The notes beneath the pieces are model-generated. The model was not told the origin of the DNA and did not search any database. It worked only from the letters and a program-made list of their open reading frames with translations. From Candidatus Poseidoniaceae archaeon (GTDB taxonomy: Archaea; Thermoplasmatota; Poseidoniia; Poseidoniales; Poseidoniaceae): 6,192 nt of DNA. Positions 1-6,192 of the stretch are shown here, one piece after another; within the stretch, counting starts at the first letter, position 1; each line of letters starts with the position of its first letter. The stretch is from assembly GCA_022425185.1 (NCBI GenBank), contig JAKMFY010000135.1:1-6192 (forward strand), given 5' to 3'. The position numbers and the translations under genes are program-made.

Positions 1-91
1 AACTAATGGAGTATTCTTCAATTTGAGACGTATTAAGTAGAAAGACACCGATGTTCAGGTAAGCTACATGCCCTAAACGCTGAAGTCAACA
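1..91. other. Left-edge stretch without an assignable gene
   Basis: This stretch lies downstream of the SLOG stop. Two of the plus-strand frames close within the first 26 bases; the third is open from the edge to a TAG at 38-40, giving only 12 codons that could be the tail of an upstream gene. No convincing hairpin or long T tract is visible as a terminator for the minus-strand SLOG gene. Confidence 0.4.
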
Positions 92-544
92 TCATTCCAC
101 AAGATGATACACGTAGGTTGGCAATCCACTCTCATTCGCCATCTCAGCTACGATCTTCGTCCATTTGCTTGTCTTGCTTTCGAAGGCCAGTACGTGCGTT
201 GCGGCATCAAGCAGTTTGTCAGTTAGATCAGTAGGTGCTTCTCCTCGTCCTGAATCTTCAAGCCCTGGGCGTGGTTTTGCCCACATTTCTGAAAAGACTA
301 CAAAAGGAATGTTGTTGTTATCAGCCCAACGTTCTGCGAGGTAATCCACACCACTCGCACCACCTGCGATAATGATGTCTGGATATCCTTCAAGTTCAAT
401 CCATTGATCAAGTATCTCTTCTATCACTGAATAGTCATAATAACGACTTGAACCAACAACTACGAGGTTGATTATTTTTCCATCATTGTTCAAATCTTTT
501 CCACCAAGCCGGGCGAGTTCATTGGTTCCTGTCTTTCCGCTCAT
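92..544 (-). CDS. SLOG-superfamily (DUF2493/YspA-like) Rossmann-fold protein
   Basis: The 150-residue protein looks like a single-domain member of the SLOG superfamily, nearest to the DUF2493/YspA-like group, which is thought to bind nucleotides or nucleotide-derived ligands. Visible signs are a first beta strand running into a glycine turn (IINLVVVGSSRYYDY, about 25-38), an acidic helix, a second strand with the loop IIIAGGASGVDYLAERWA (about 57-74), and a third strand ending FVVFSEMW (81-88). A loop with GRGEAPTD (99-106) stands where relatives usually have a G..RN motif, and a last strand reads THVLAF. There is no signal peptide or membrane segment, so it is probably cytoplasmic. The LOG-type PGGxGTxxE signature is absent, so a cytokinin-type phosphoribohydrolase is unlikely. 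The ATG at 544 is the only ATG in this frame after an in-frame stop at 554-556; no strong Shine-Dalgarno precedes it. About 24 residues precede the fold and look disordered. The gene is divergent from the OPT operon. Superfamily call is fairly sure; the biochemical function is unknown. Confidence 0.7.
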   Translation of the reverse strand: MSGKTGTNELARLGGKDLNNDGKIINLVVVGSSRYYDYSVIEEILDQWIELEGYPDIIIAGGASGVDYLAERWADNNNIPFVVFSEMWAKPRPGLEDSGRGEAPTDLTDKLLDAATHVLAFESKTSKWTKIVAEMANESGLPTYVYHLVE

Positions 545-655
545 GAATTCCCATCACCACAGGGAGGAATAAACCCTCTTACGGATTATTTTTCAGCCAT
601 TAAAGGGGAATTGTATTCAAGTGCCCGCGTTACCGATGATTCAGAGGGGGAGACT
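545..655. promoter_or_regulatory. Divergent intergenic promoter region
   Basis: This 111-base gap separates the heads of the minus-strand SLOG gene and the plus-strand OPT operon, so it must contain the start signals for both unless they lie inside the genes. The most AT-rich stretch is GATTATTTTT at 584-593. On the plus strand it could serve as a TATA-like element for transcripts beginning around 612-620, and its complement is placed about 40 bases ahead of the SLOG start. Assigning it as an archaeal TATA box is inference; no clear BRE element is visible beside it. Confidence 0.4.
643..652 (+). promoter_or_regulatory. Ribosome binding site deciding the OPT start
   Basis: The purine block AGAGGGGGAG lies just before the ATG at 656. 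Its GAGG core (644-647) is 8 bases from that ATG, a normal spacing for pairing with the CCUCC end of 16S rRNA. An in-frame TTG at 611 has only a GGGG two bases away, so the ATG at 656 is the better start. Confidence 0.65.
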
Positions 656-3019
656 ATGGCTGCTGAAAATGAGCAAAAAAAGGGTTCAACAGTGCAAAAG
701 TCTGCCTATCGGCAACCCGTTACTGCAAAGGGTTTGAAGGCCATAGAGGATGGTTCTCTTACTTGGCTTGACGATGAGATGTACAACAATCTCAACACGG
801 GTGTTCTTGAACAGTATTTAGAGGAAAAGAACCTTGAAGAGTCGTTCGAAGTATCTCACTGGTCCTCACCTAAGGTTTTGCTTGGTATTGCCATTGGAGC
901 AGTCTTTTCTGGTGTAACCGCATATATCGGTCTCAAACTTGGATTGGCAATTTCCGCTGCATGGTATATTGCATACCTCCTTGGAATGGCACTCAAGTGG
1001 TCTCCTTCTGAGGTGAACATCGCTACTTCCGCCACGACTGGTGCAACTCACGCCTCAACAGGATTCATCTTTACCTTCCCTGCAATCTTCCTGCTTGCAT
1101 CGAAAGCCCAGTACTCGTTGGCCGATGGGCCTTTGATTACGTTAGAAGATGGTGAAGCGTTTCGATTAGCATTTATTGCCATTGTAGCCTCAATGTTTGC
1201 TGGTTTCCTTGGCGTGATGTACTTCATTATTTTCAGACGTGTATGGCTTGTTGAAGATCCACTTCCATTACCTGGTTTTGAAGCCACTCTCAAGATGCTT
1301 GATATTGCATCCGATGTAAACACTGGTGCAGTTGAACATGCCCGTGAATCGTTGAAAACAATTGGTTTTTGGACGGGTATTACGATGATTGGAATGTTCC
1401 TCATAGAGTATCCACTCATTTGGTTGTCTGACAAAAAACTGTCCGTCATGGATTATCTGGCAGAAACTCTTCACGTTGGAGATATTGGTCTTGCATCATT
1501 TTACAGCGCAGGAAAAATCCATCAACCTTCTGGAATTTACGAAGACGGTTCCTCAAAGAAATACACACAATGGTCTGAGGACAGTGCTTGGAATCCCTTC
1601 GCTTACACCTATGTTGGTGTTGCTTTGACTCCATCCATGTTCGCTATTGGTTGGTTCATGAAGACTCGAGTAGCCTTCTTGGTCAACCTAGGAACACTTG
1701 TCGGTTGGTTCTTCCTGGTACCGCTTGCAGTGTACAGTAACTTCCCTGTATACGATGCTACGCTTCAAGCGAATGTACCGATTCAAGATTATGCAGCAGG
1801 TGGAGGAGAAGCTCTTCAGATGATCGCTTTCTCTAAGACTGTTCGAACGATTGCAATCGGTTCAATTGTTGGTGGTGGCATGTTTGGTCTCGCTAAGATG
1901 TGGAAGACATTTGCAAATATCTTCAAGGACATTGGTTCAGCATTCAAAGGGGAAGGTTCTCAAGAGTACATGGAAGGCAAAGGTTGGTATGAATGGCCAC
2001 TCATGCACATTCCTATCTTTATGGGTCTGACGTTCCTTTCTATGATTCTAATCTTCTGGGTTGGCGGTTTCCCTGTTGGGGCAGCTTTCATCTTCGCATC
2101 AGTCCTTATCCTCACAACCTTCCTTTTGGGTGCGATTGCAGTTCGGGTTATGGGAGAAACAGGAATTGAACCCGTTTCTGGTACATCATTCATTGTTTTG
2201 TTAATGCTCCTTGGTCTATTCCTGAATCTTGACAGTGCACTTGGACTCTCAAAGCAAGATGCAGTACTCCTTGGGCTGGTTGGAACTACAGTATTTGGTT
2301 CTGCAATTTCAATGTCGGGGACTGTTATCGGAGACTACAAAAACAGCCTTTACATTGGAAACAGACCTTATCACATCTCGAAAGGGAACATTATGGGTGT
2401 TGTCCCAGGAGCAATCATTGGAGCAGCAGTTGCAATCTTCCTATCGATTCAACTTGCTGAGGGTCGTATTGATCTAATCGCACCTCAAGCCAACGCCTTT
2501 GCCACATTCTCCGTTATTTTTGCAGAAGGACAAGGTGATCTTTATCTTCTTGGAATTGGATTCCTCTTGGGTATGTTTGTTGAATGGGTCACTGGAATGG
2601 GAACTTCATTCGGTCTAGGAATGTATCTTGACGTACCTCACACTCTTCCAATGTTGATTGGTGGATACAGTCGAGACAAATGGGAAGAGCGCAAACTCAA
2701 GCCTAAGATTGAGGCCATCAAGGAAGAAGAAGGAGCTACTGCAGCCGAGAAGAAGCGTGCCCTTATCCTCTTGAGTACCTTCATGGTTGCTGCAGGTTTA
2801 TTGACTGGGGAAGCGTTTTTCGGAACCGAATCAAGTATTCTCTCATTCATTGACACGCTTGTAGCAGATCCGAATAGTACTGGTTGGTACATTGGACGAA
2901 TGGCTGGTTTCATCGGATTGAATGTTGGTATTGGATGGGGTATCTACGCTCTCTTCAAGCGAGCAGGCGTCATCGGTGGAAGCCCAGTTATGGATGCTGA
3001 GTTAGTCAACGAGTCGTGA
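656..3019 (+). CDS. OPT superfamily oligopeptide transporter
   Basis: This is a 787-residue polytopic membrane protein of the OPT superfamily, whose members are mostly secondary carriers importing small peptides, modified peptides or metal chelates. After a charged soluble N-terminus of about 70 residues come roughly 15-17 hydrophobic helices, starting with VLLGIAIGAVFSGVTAYIGL at 74-93. Family landmarks in order are the helix containing GFIFTFPAIFLL (about 136-147), the loop RRVWLVEDPLPLPG (194-207) matching the family's R(R/P)..V.E.LP.P pattern, PVSGTSFIVLLML (506-518), the segment GTVIGDYKNSLYIGNRP (555-571) matching the family's D.K.G...G..P loop, and GLGMYLDVPHTLPMLIGG (653-670). Polar loops at about 270-312 and 363-395 probably face outside, and a charged stretch at 673-700 probably faces the cytoplasm. 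The chosen ATG has a good ribosome binding site; a TTG start at 611 would add 15 residues. The stop overlaps the next gene by 4 bases. Family assignment is strong; substrate is unknown. Confidence 0.9.
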   Translation: MAAENEQKKGSTVQKSAYRQPVTAKGLKAIEDGSLTWLDDEMYNNLNTGVLEQYLEEKNLEESFEVSHWSSPKVLLGIAIGAVFSGVTAYIGLKLGLAISAAWYIAYLLGMALKWSPSEVNIATSATTGATHASTGFIFTFPAIFLLASKAQYSLADGPLITLEDGEAFRLAFIAIVASMFAGFLGVMYFIIFRRVWLVEDPLPLPGFEATLKMLDIASDVNTGAVEHARESLKTIGFWTGITMIGMFLIEYPLIWLSDKKLSVMDYLAETLHVGDIGLASFYSAGKIHQPSGIYEDGSSKKYTQWSEDSAWNPFAYTYVGVALTPSMFAIGWFMKTRVAFLVNLGTLVGWFFLVPLAVYSNFPVYDATLQANVPIQDYAAGGGEALQMIAFSKTVRTIAIGSIVGGGMFGLAKMWKTFANIFKDIGSAFKGEGSQEYMEGKGWYEWPLMHIPIFMGLTFLSMILIFWVGGFPVGAAFIFASVLILTTFLLGAIAVRVMGETGIEPVSGTSFIVLLMLLGLFLNLDSALGLSKQDAVLLGLVGTTVFGSAISMSGTVIGDYKNSLYIGNRPYHISKGNIMGVVPGAIIGAAVAIFLSIQLAEGRIDLIAPQANAFATFSVIFAEGQGDLYLLGIGFLLGMFVEWVTGMGTSFGLGMYLDVPHTLPMLIGGYSRDKWEERKLKPKIEAIKEEEGATAAEKKRALILLSTFMVAAGLLTGEAFFGTESSILSFIDTLVADPNSTGWYIGRMAGFIGLNVGIGWGIYALFKRAGVIGGSPVMDAELVNES

Positions 3020-3996
3020 ACTGCATGAGTGGGTCAAGCGTCCCATCGTTTGTTTGGGCTGTATTAGGAATTGCAATATTCGGTGTTTCGAGTGCGGGGG
3101 CTATCTTCACACATGTCGATGAAATTCCACCGCTTTTACGTGCTTCTTGGAGATTACAACTCACAGCATTACTGCTTGCACCACTTGCATTATGGCAATG
3201 GTATTCTACAGAAGTAACCATCAAGAAGAAAGTTCTACAATCAAGGAATCTGAGTATATTAGTTGGCAGTGGATTCTTTCTCGCCCTTCATTTTGGGTTT
3301 TGGGTAACTTCTCTCGATCACACATCCCTAACGCATTCTCTTCTCTTTGTAACCGCTCACCCACTTGTCATACTCGTTGGCATGTTTTTCTTTGTTCGTA
3401 AACCAAGTCGAATGGAGGTCATGGGTGGAATTGCTGCTTTTACAGGTGCAGGAATCTCCTTGCTGGATGCTGGTGATGTACAAGGCGACCAATCGGTTAC
3501 GTTCTTTGGTGATCAATTAGCCTTTTTTGGTGCGGTATTCGTTGTCGGTTACATCGTTTGTGGACGTATCTTGCGAGAGTGGATGCCTCTGTTTGTTTAT
3601 GCCTTTCCGGTGACGCTAATTGGCGGTCTGTTGCTCATTCCTGCATCATGGTTGTTCGAATCTGATTTTGGCTCACTTGGAGCATTTGGATATTTCACCC
3701 ACTCTACACTGTGGTGGTTTCTTCTCCTCGCCTTTATTGCCGGTATACTAGGACATACTGGCTTGAATTACTGCCTGAAATATGTCTCTCCACTTCTAAT
3801 ATCGATCAGCGTAACACTTGAACCAGTAATTGGTTCAATCATAGGTTGGTTATTTTTCTCAACAGGTGTACCTGGATTATGGACTTGGGTCGGTGGTCCC
3901 ATTCTCATGCTTGGTATTGTTTCGATTATCTATGGAGAACACCTCTCAAATCAAACAGCCTTTCATAGAGCAGAAGTCCAAGGAGCGAATGAATGA
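3016..3996 (+). CDS. DMT superfamily (EamA-like) membrane permease
   Basis: This 326-residue protein has about ten hydrophobic helices in two halves, the duplicated EamA layout of the drug/metabolite transporter superfamily. Members move amino acids, nucleobases or other small metabolites, often outward. Family-like positions are the R-rich start of helix 2 (RASWRL, about 42-47), a helix 3/4 region around HFGFWVTSLDHTSLTHS (92-108) followed by P116, and in the second half the segment YVSPLLISISVTLEPVIGSI (about 256-275) with its conserved L-E-P. The glutamate that often follows the next helix (lgE) is missing; FFSTGVPG is seen instead. The first codon is GTG, overlapping the OPT stop as GTGA, which suggests translational coupling. 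An ATG nine bases later (3025) is an equally possible start, giving 323 residues, and neither has a clear Shine-Dalgarno. The 3' end overlaps surE by 4 bases. Superfamily call is firm; substrate and direction are unknown. Confidence 0.85.
   Translation: MNCMSGSSVPSFVWAVLGIAIFGVSSAGAIFTHVDEIPPLLRASWRLQLTALLLAPLALWQWYSTEVTIKKKVLQSRNLSILVGSGFFLALHFGFWVTSLDHTSLTHSLLFVTAHPLVILVGMFFFVRKPSRMEVMGGIAAFTGAGISLLDAGDVQGDQSVTFFGDQLAFFGAVFVVGYIVCGRILREWMPLFVYAFPVTLIGGLLLIPASWLFESDFGSLGAFGYFTHSTLWWFLLLAFIAGILGHTGLNYCLKYVSPLLISISVTLEPVIGSIIGWLFFSTGVPGLWTWVGGPILMLGIVSIIYGEHLSNQTAFHRAEVQGANE
3980..3985 (+). promoter_or_regulatory. Shine-Dalgarno for surE inside the DMT gene
   Basis: AAGGAG lies within the last codons of the DMT permease gene, 7 bases before the surE ATG at 3993. 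It is the clearest ribosome binding site in the operon. It supports the ATGA-overlap start over the second ATG at 3996, which would be 10 bases away. Confidence 0.75.
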
Positions 3997-4973
3997 TGTC
4001 TAAGAAATGGGTCTTGTTGACAAATGATGATGGAATTGAAGCCCCAGGATTCGAGATGCTCGTGAAATCTTTGAACAAGAGAGGGATTGCTATCATTGCT
4101 TTTGCTCCTTCGAACAATAAATCTGCTTGCAGTATGCAGATAAATCTCGGTAAACCAATTGATTTGCACAACAGGGATGATTTGATTTCGAATTGGAATT
4201 TAGATGAAACTGTAGGATGTCACCTTTATTCTCTGGATGGTACACCTTGCGATACAATGATCGTAGCCTTAGATGGGGGGTTAGAGAAAGTCCTACCTGG
4301 AATTGTTCCTTCATTGGTCGTATCAGGCGTAAATCTAGGACCCAATCTCTCTCAAGACTCCTATCATAGCGGAACAATGGGTGCAGCAAGAGAAGCTGGA
4401 TTGTACGGCATGCCTGCTATTGCATGTTCATTTACATCCTTTGAAATCGAAGGTATGGAAAGAGGCATTGAAGGATCAGTTCAACTAGTCGAACGAGCAC
4501 TTGATCTCCTGCCAATGATTCCACAGAATCTATGCCGACCACATATCGATGCAAATGCTTTCCATGTTTCCAAATGGCCCGGACAAGCTAAAAAAAGGAA
4601 CGAGAAAGAAGCGATGCAAATGTTACTTCATGCCTTTCACCATGGTGAATTGATGCTGAACATCAACGTTCCGCCAACTTGGAATGGTGAATTCCAAACA
4701 ACTCGACTAGGGATGCGATGGTACAGGGATGCAGTACAATTTGCAGATGGCGAAAACCATGGCACAGTTGAGGCACGTTTTACCATTGGCGCAGCATATA
4801 TTGATACTGAATCAGTACCAAAAGGTGATTGTGATTCGGTCGGAAATGATTTTGCAAGTATTTCCTCACTTGCCAATTGGCCTCAGACTCACCCATTGGC
4901 TCTTGATGACGAACTTCTGTCACATGCCCTTGAACAAGGAACTGATGGTTTTCCACTCTGGCTCAGAGATTAA
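3993..4973 (+). CDS. surE: SurE-family 5'/3'-nucleotidase
   Basis: SurE enzymes are metal-dependent cytoplasmic phosphatases that release phosphate from nucleoside 5'- and 3'-monophosphates and sometimes from short polyphosphate. The family signatures are here in order: LLTNDDGIEAPG (8-19) with the metal-binding pair D12-D13; APSNNKSACSMQI (38-50) with the metal-ligand serine, probably S44; GTPCDTMIVAL (83-93), matching GTP.DC...a; and LVVSGVNLGPNLSQDSYHSG (108-127) with metal-ligand N114, continuing into GTMGAAREA. Near the end, LNINVPP (222-228) and TTRLGMRWYRD (236-246) match the usual NVP and TRLG.R.Y.D blocks. At 326 residues it is longer than the roughly 250-270 usual for the family; the excess lies mainly at about 51-80 and 150-220. 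The C-terminal block reads GNDFASISSLANWPQTHPL where relatives have GTD..A...G.vSiTPL. The start is set by an AAGGAG site and an ATGA overlap with the permease gene. The 3' end overlaps trmY on the other strand. Family call is strong; substrate range is not readable. Confidence 0.9.
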   Translation: MMSKKWVLLTNDDGIEAPGFEMLVKSLNKRGIAIIAFAPSNNKSACSMQINLGKPIDLHNRDDLISNWNLDETVGCHLYSLDGTPCDTMIVALDGGLEKVLPGIVPSLVVSGVNLGPNLSQDSYHSGTMGAAREAGLYGMPAIACSFTSFEIEGMERGIEGSVQLVERALDLLPMIPQNLCRPHIDANAFHVSKWPGQAKKRNEKEAMQMLLHAFHHGELMLNINVPPTWNGEFQTTRLGMRWYRDAVQFADGENHGTVEARFTIGAAYIDTESVPKGDCDSVGNDFASISSLANWPQTHPLALDDELLSHALEQGTDGFPLWLRD

Positions 4974-5568
4974 GATCAACATTCTCATCCAATAAGAAGT
5001 GACATAGACCTATTGCAAGATGACCCTGAAGCCAAGTGGAACCTAATGATCTTGGGATTCCTTCTTCGATTTCCAATGGTAAATCATCTGATAAGATGAA
5101 TGCAATATCAATAGAGTTAGAATTCGAAGTTGATGGTAATACTGCTTTTTTATTCCACAACCGTTCTGCATCAGCATCGAGACGAATCAATGTTGTATCT
5201 TTCCAATCCTTTAGCGTACGTTCCAGAGTTCCTCCTCCATCATAGACACCAGGGTTTCTTTGCACCCATTGCCCAATAGCAGGCATAGGCTCTTTGATTG
5301 ATTTTGCAATCAATCCAGCAACACTTCGCTCTTCAGCATGAAATCCTTTGAGTTCCGAGCCGATAAATTTCAGACGTCGATGAGGTCCAGGTCCTCCTTG
5401 AAGATGAAGGATTACCTCAACATCCTCTCTGATTCCATGTGATTTCAACAAAGCAGCCATCAATCCTCGAATAAGGACATCCATACGTCCAGCACCACCA
5501 GCTAAATCGTTCAAAGGAAGTTTTCCTTTGCTCATTGCTCGATGTCCTACAAGTGCAAAATAGCGCAC
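4963..5568 (-). CDS. trmY: tRNA (pseudouridine(54)-N(1))-methyltransferase TrmY
   Basis: TrmY uses S-adenosylmethionine to methylate N1 of pseudouridine-54 in the T-loop of tRNA, giving the m1-pseudouridine that archaea carry in place of ribothymidine. The protein is 201 residues, the normal family length. It opens MRYFALVGHRA, then shows the diagnostic DLAGGAGRMDVLIR (21-34), HGIREDVEV (44-52), FIGSELKGFHAEERSVAG (68-85), NPGVYDGGG (105-113), and a SPOUT-type C-terminal region FILSDDLPLEIEE (157-169) followed by LGSTWLQGHLAIGL. From memory, methanogen TrmY has an H-C pair in this last segment; here it reads H183-L184. The start is a GTG at 5566-5568, preceded by GAGGAG at a 6-base spacing; an ATG at 5607 would add 13 residues not seen in the family and lies inside coaB. 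The gene follows coaB after one base, so the two are almost certainly cotranscribed. Its 3' end overlaps surE by 11 bases. Confidence 0.9.
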   Translation of the reverse strand: MRYFALVGHRAMSKGKLPLNDLAGGAGRMDVLIRGLMAALLKSHGIREDVEVILHLQGGPGPHRRLKFIGSELKGFHAEERSVAGLIAKSIKEPMPAIGQWVQRNPGVYDGGGTLERTLKDWKDTTLIRLDADAERLWNKKAVLPSTSNSNSIDIAFILSDDLPLEIEEGIPRSLGSTWLQGHLAIGLCHFLLDENVDLNL

Positions 5569-5569
5569 A

Positions 5570-6192
5570 TTAATCTCCTCGTTCAATAATCGTTCGAAGA
5601 GCATCACAGAGGTCTAATTCATTCTCAAGCACAAAGTGACTCCCTTGCTTATCAACGAGATATCCTCTCGGCTTTGAAGCATCATCAAGATCCTCCAATC
5701 GATTGGCTACAACAGCAGTCATTCCTGAATGCTCAATTTGTGCAACTGCTCGATGAATGAGGTCTCGTTGTTTTATTCCTGATTCCAATTTGAATCCAAT
5801 ACGAGTTGAACCGATTGTTTTCGATTTAAGTTCTAAGATATGCTTGTCTCCTTCAATAAGCGTTATGTCAAGAGGGCCTTGCTGACTTGCCAGTTTCCCG
5901 GTTGCAGGATTTTCAACAACATAATCGAGTACTGCTGCAGTATGAACCCAGGCCTCAATGCCATCATTTGCAATAGCCATTAATTCCTTAAGCATCATTT
6001 GAGGCTGTGGTGCTGTGATACAAAGCGGCAACCATCCGGGCATCTGTACGGAGGTTTTTCCAACTACGCAAGTAACATCATGCCCGTGTCTATATAGATC
6101 ATCTGCAATTTGGATACCCGTTTTTCCTGAACTTGTATTTTGAATCCCGCGTATATCATCAATAGGTGAGTATGTACCTCCTAAGGTAACTA
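5570..6192 (-). CDS. coaB: Phosphopantothenate-cysteine ligase (CoaB) domain, 5' end beyond window
   Basis: This is the CoaB domain, which joins cysteine to 4'-phosphopantothenate after nucleotide activation, in coenzyme A synthesis. The frame is open from the right edge, and 206 residues are present. Reading in from the edge gives VTLGGTYSPIDDIRGIQNTS and then SGKTG, matching the family's iT.GGT.epiD.VR.i.N.SSGkmG, including the catalytic-region asparagine. Next come HTAAVLDYVV (83-92), matching the aAVaDy block, a lysine in ATGKLASQ (96-103) where relatives have a K.KK cluster, IGFKLES (131-137) matching vGFkaET, and AVVANRLED (159-167). The ATG at 6043 is internal, since the N-terminal motifs lie upstream of it. 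Only the first few residues of the domain seem missing; whether the gene is a CoaBC fusion with the decarboxylase domain cannot be seen. It ends one base before trmY. The reduced lysine cluster is a divergence, but the other motifs make the call firm. ATP or CTP use cannot be decided. Confidence 0.88.
   Translation of the reverse strand, partial: VTLGGTYSPIDDIRGIQNTSSGKTGIQIADDLYRHGHDVTCVVGKTSVQMPGWLPLCITAPQPQMMLKELMAIANDGIEAWVHTAAVLDYVVENPATGKLASQQGPLDITLIEGDKHILELKSKTIGSTRIGFKLESGIKQRDLIHRAVAQIEHSGMTAVVANRLEDLDDASKPRGYLVDKQGSHFVLENELDLCDALRTIIERGD
5575..5580 (-). promoter_or_regulatory. Shine-Dalgarno setting the trmY GTG start
   Basis: Read on the minus strand, GAGGAG lies inside the last codons of coaB, six bases (ATTAAT) before the GTG of trmY. 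An out-of-frame ATG within TAATGTG is not used, because its frame is not that of TrmY. Confidence 0.75.

Noticed and set aside
2..40. Tail of a plus-strand gene entering from the left edge
   Set aside because: Only 12 codons before the TAG are visible, too few to tell a gene end from a chance open frame.
561..577. AGGG...CCCT inverted repeat in the divergent intergenic region, as a possible operator
   Set aside because: The matching arms are only 4 bases and do not extend outward, so this is expected by chance.
611..655. TTG at 611 as the start of the OPT transporter, adding 15 residues
   Set aside because: Its only nearby purine block is two bases away, while the in-frame ATG at 656 has AGAGGGGGAG at a normal distance. 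The extra residues show no family similarity. A near-leaderless transcript starting at 611 cannot be fully excluded.
866..1634. Several minus-strand open frames opposite the OPT gene
   Set aside because: They are antisense to a clear membrane transporter gene, overlap one another, and have no recognisable domain. They look like chance frames.
5036..5245. Plus-strand open frame of 69 codons opposite trmY
   Set aside because: It mirrors the trmY coding sequence, is low in complexity (serine-rich), and has no ribosome binding site or recognisable domain.
5569..5607. ATG at 5607 as the trmY start
   Set aside because: It lies within coaB and adds 13 residues before the point where TrmY similarity begins. 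The GTG at 5568 has a proper Shine-Dalgarno.
5570..6043. A short 157-residue gene starting at the ATG at 6043
   Set aside because: The frame continues open to the window edge, and the upstream part carries the GGT..PID and N.SSGKTG motifs of CoaB, so the ATG is internal.

Overview
This window most likely comes from an archaeon, plausibly a marine planktonic euryarchaeote of the Poseidoniales (Marine Group II) type. The strongest clue is a clear TrmY gene (tRNA pseudouridine-54 N1-methyltransferase, SPOUT class), a family found mainly in archaea. Tightly packed genes with 4-base overlaps, Shine-Dalgarno-led starts, a GTG start and a moderately AT-rich composition fit this. The taxonomic call is inference; no rRNA or other marker gene is present.

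Layout: (1) Bases 1-91 hold nothing assignable. (2) A small SLOG/DUF2493-like Rossmann protein lies on the minus strand (92-544). (3) A 111-base divergent intergenic region (545-655) should hold the promoters for both directions. (4) A tightly coupled plus-strand operon follows: an OPT-superfamily transporter (656-3019), a ten-helix DMT/EamA permease (3016-3996) and a SurE-type nucleotidase (3993-4973). Each junction is a 4-base overlap (GTGA, then ATGA). (5) A minus-strand pair transcribed toward that operon follows: the phosphopantothenate-cysteine ligase (CoaB) domain, whose gene runs off the right edge (5570-6192, 5' end missing), then trmY (4963-5568). coaB and trmY are one base apart. 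trmY and surE overlap tail to tail by 11 bases.

How the genes work together: the plus-strand operon couples a likely peptide or peptide-like importer with a small-metabolite permease and a nucleoside-monophosphate phosphatase. That suggests uptake and turnover of organic nitrogen and phosphorus compounds, but the substrates cannot be read from sequence. The minus-strand pair is housekeeping: coenzyme A synthesis and tRNA modification. Two points were settled by reading the raw bases. trmY starts at a GTG at 5568 rather than at the upstream ATG, and the CoaB frame stays open to the window edge and carries the family's N-terminal nucleotide-binding motifs. I see no mobile element, CRISPR array, RNA gene or defence cassette, and no convincing evidence of a wholly new system. 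The most notable features are an enlarged, divergent SurE and a free-standing SLOG protein next to a transporter operon.
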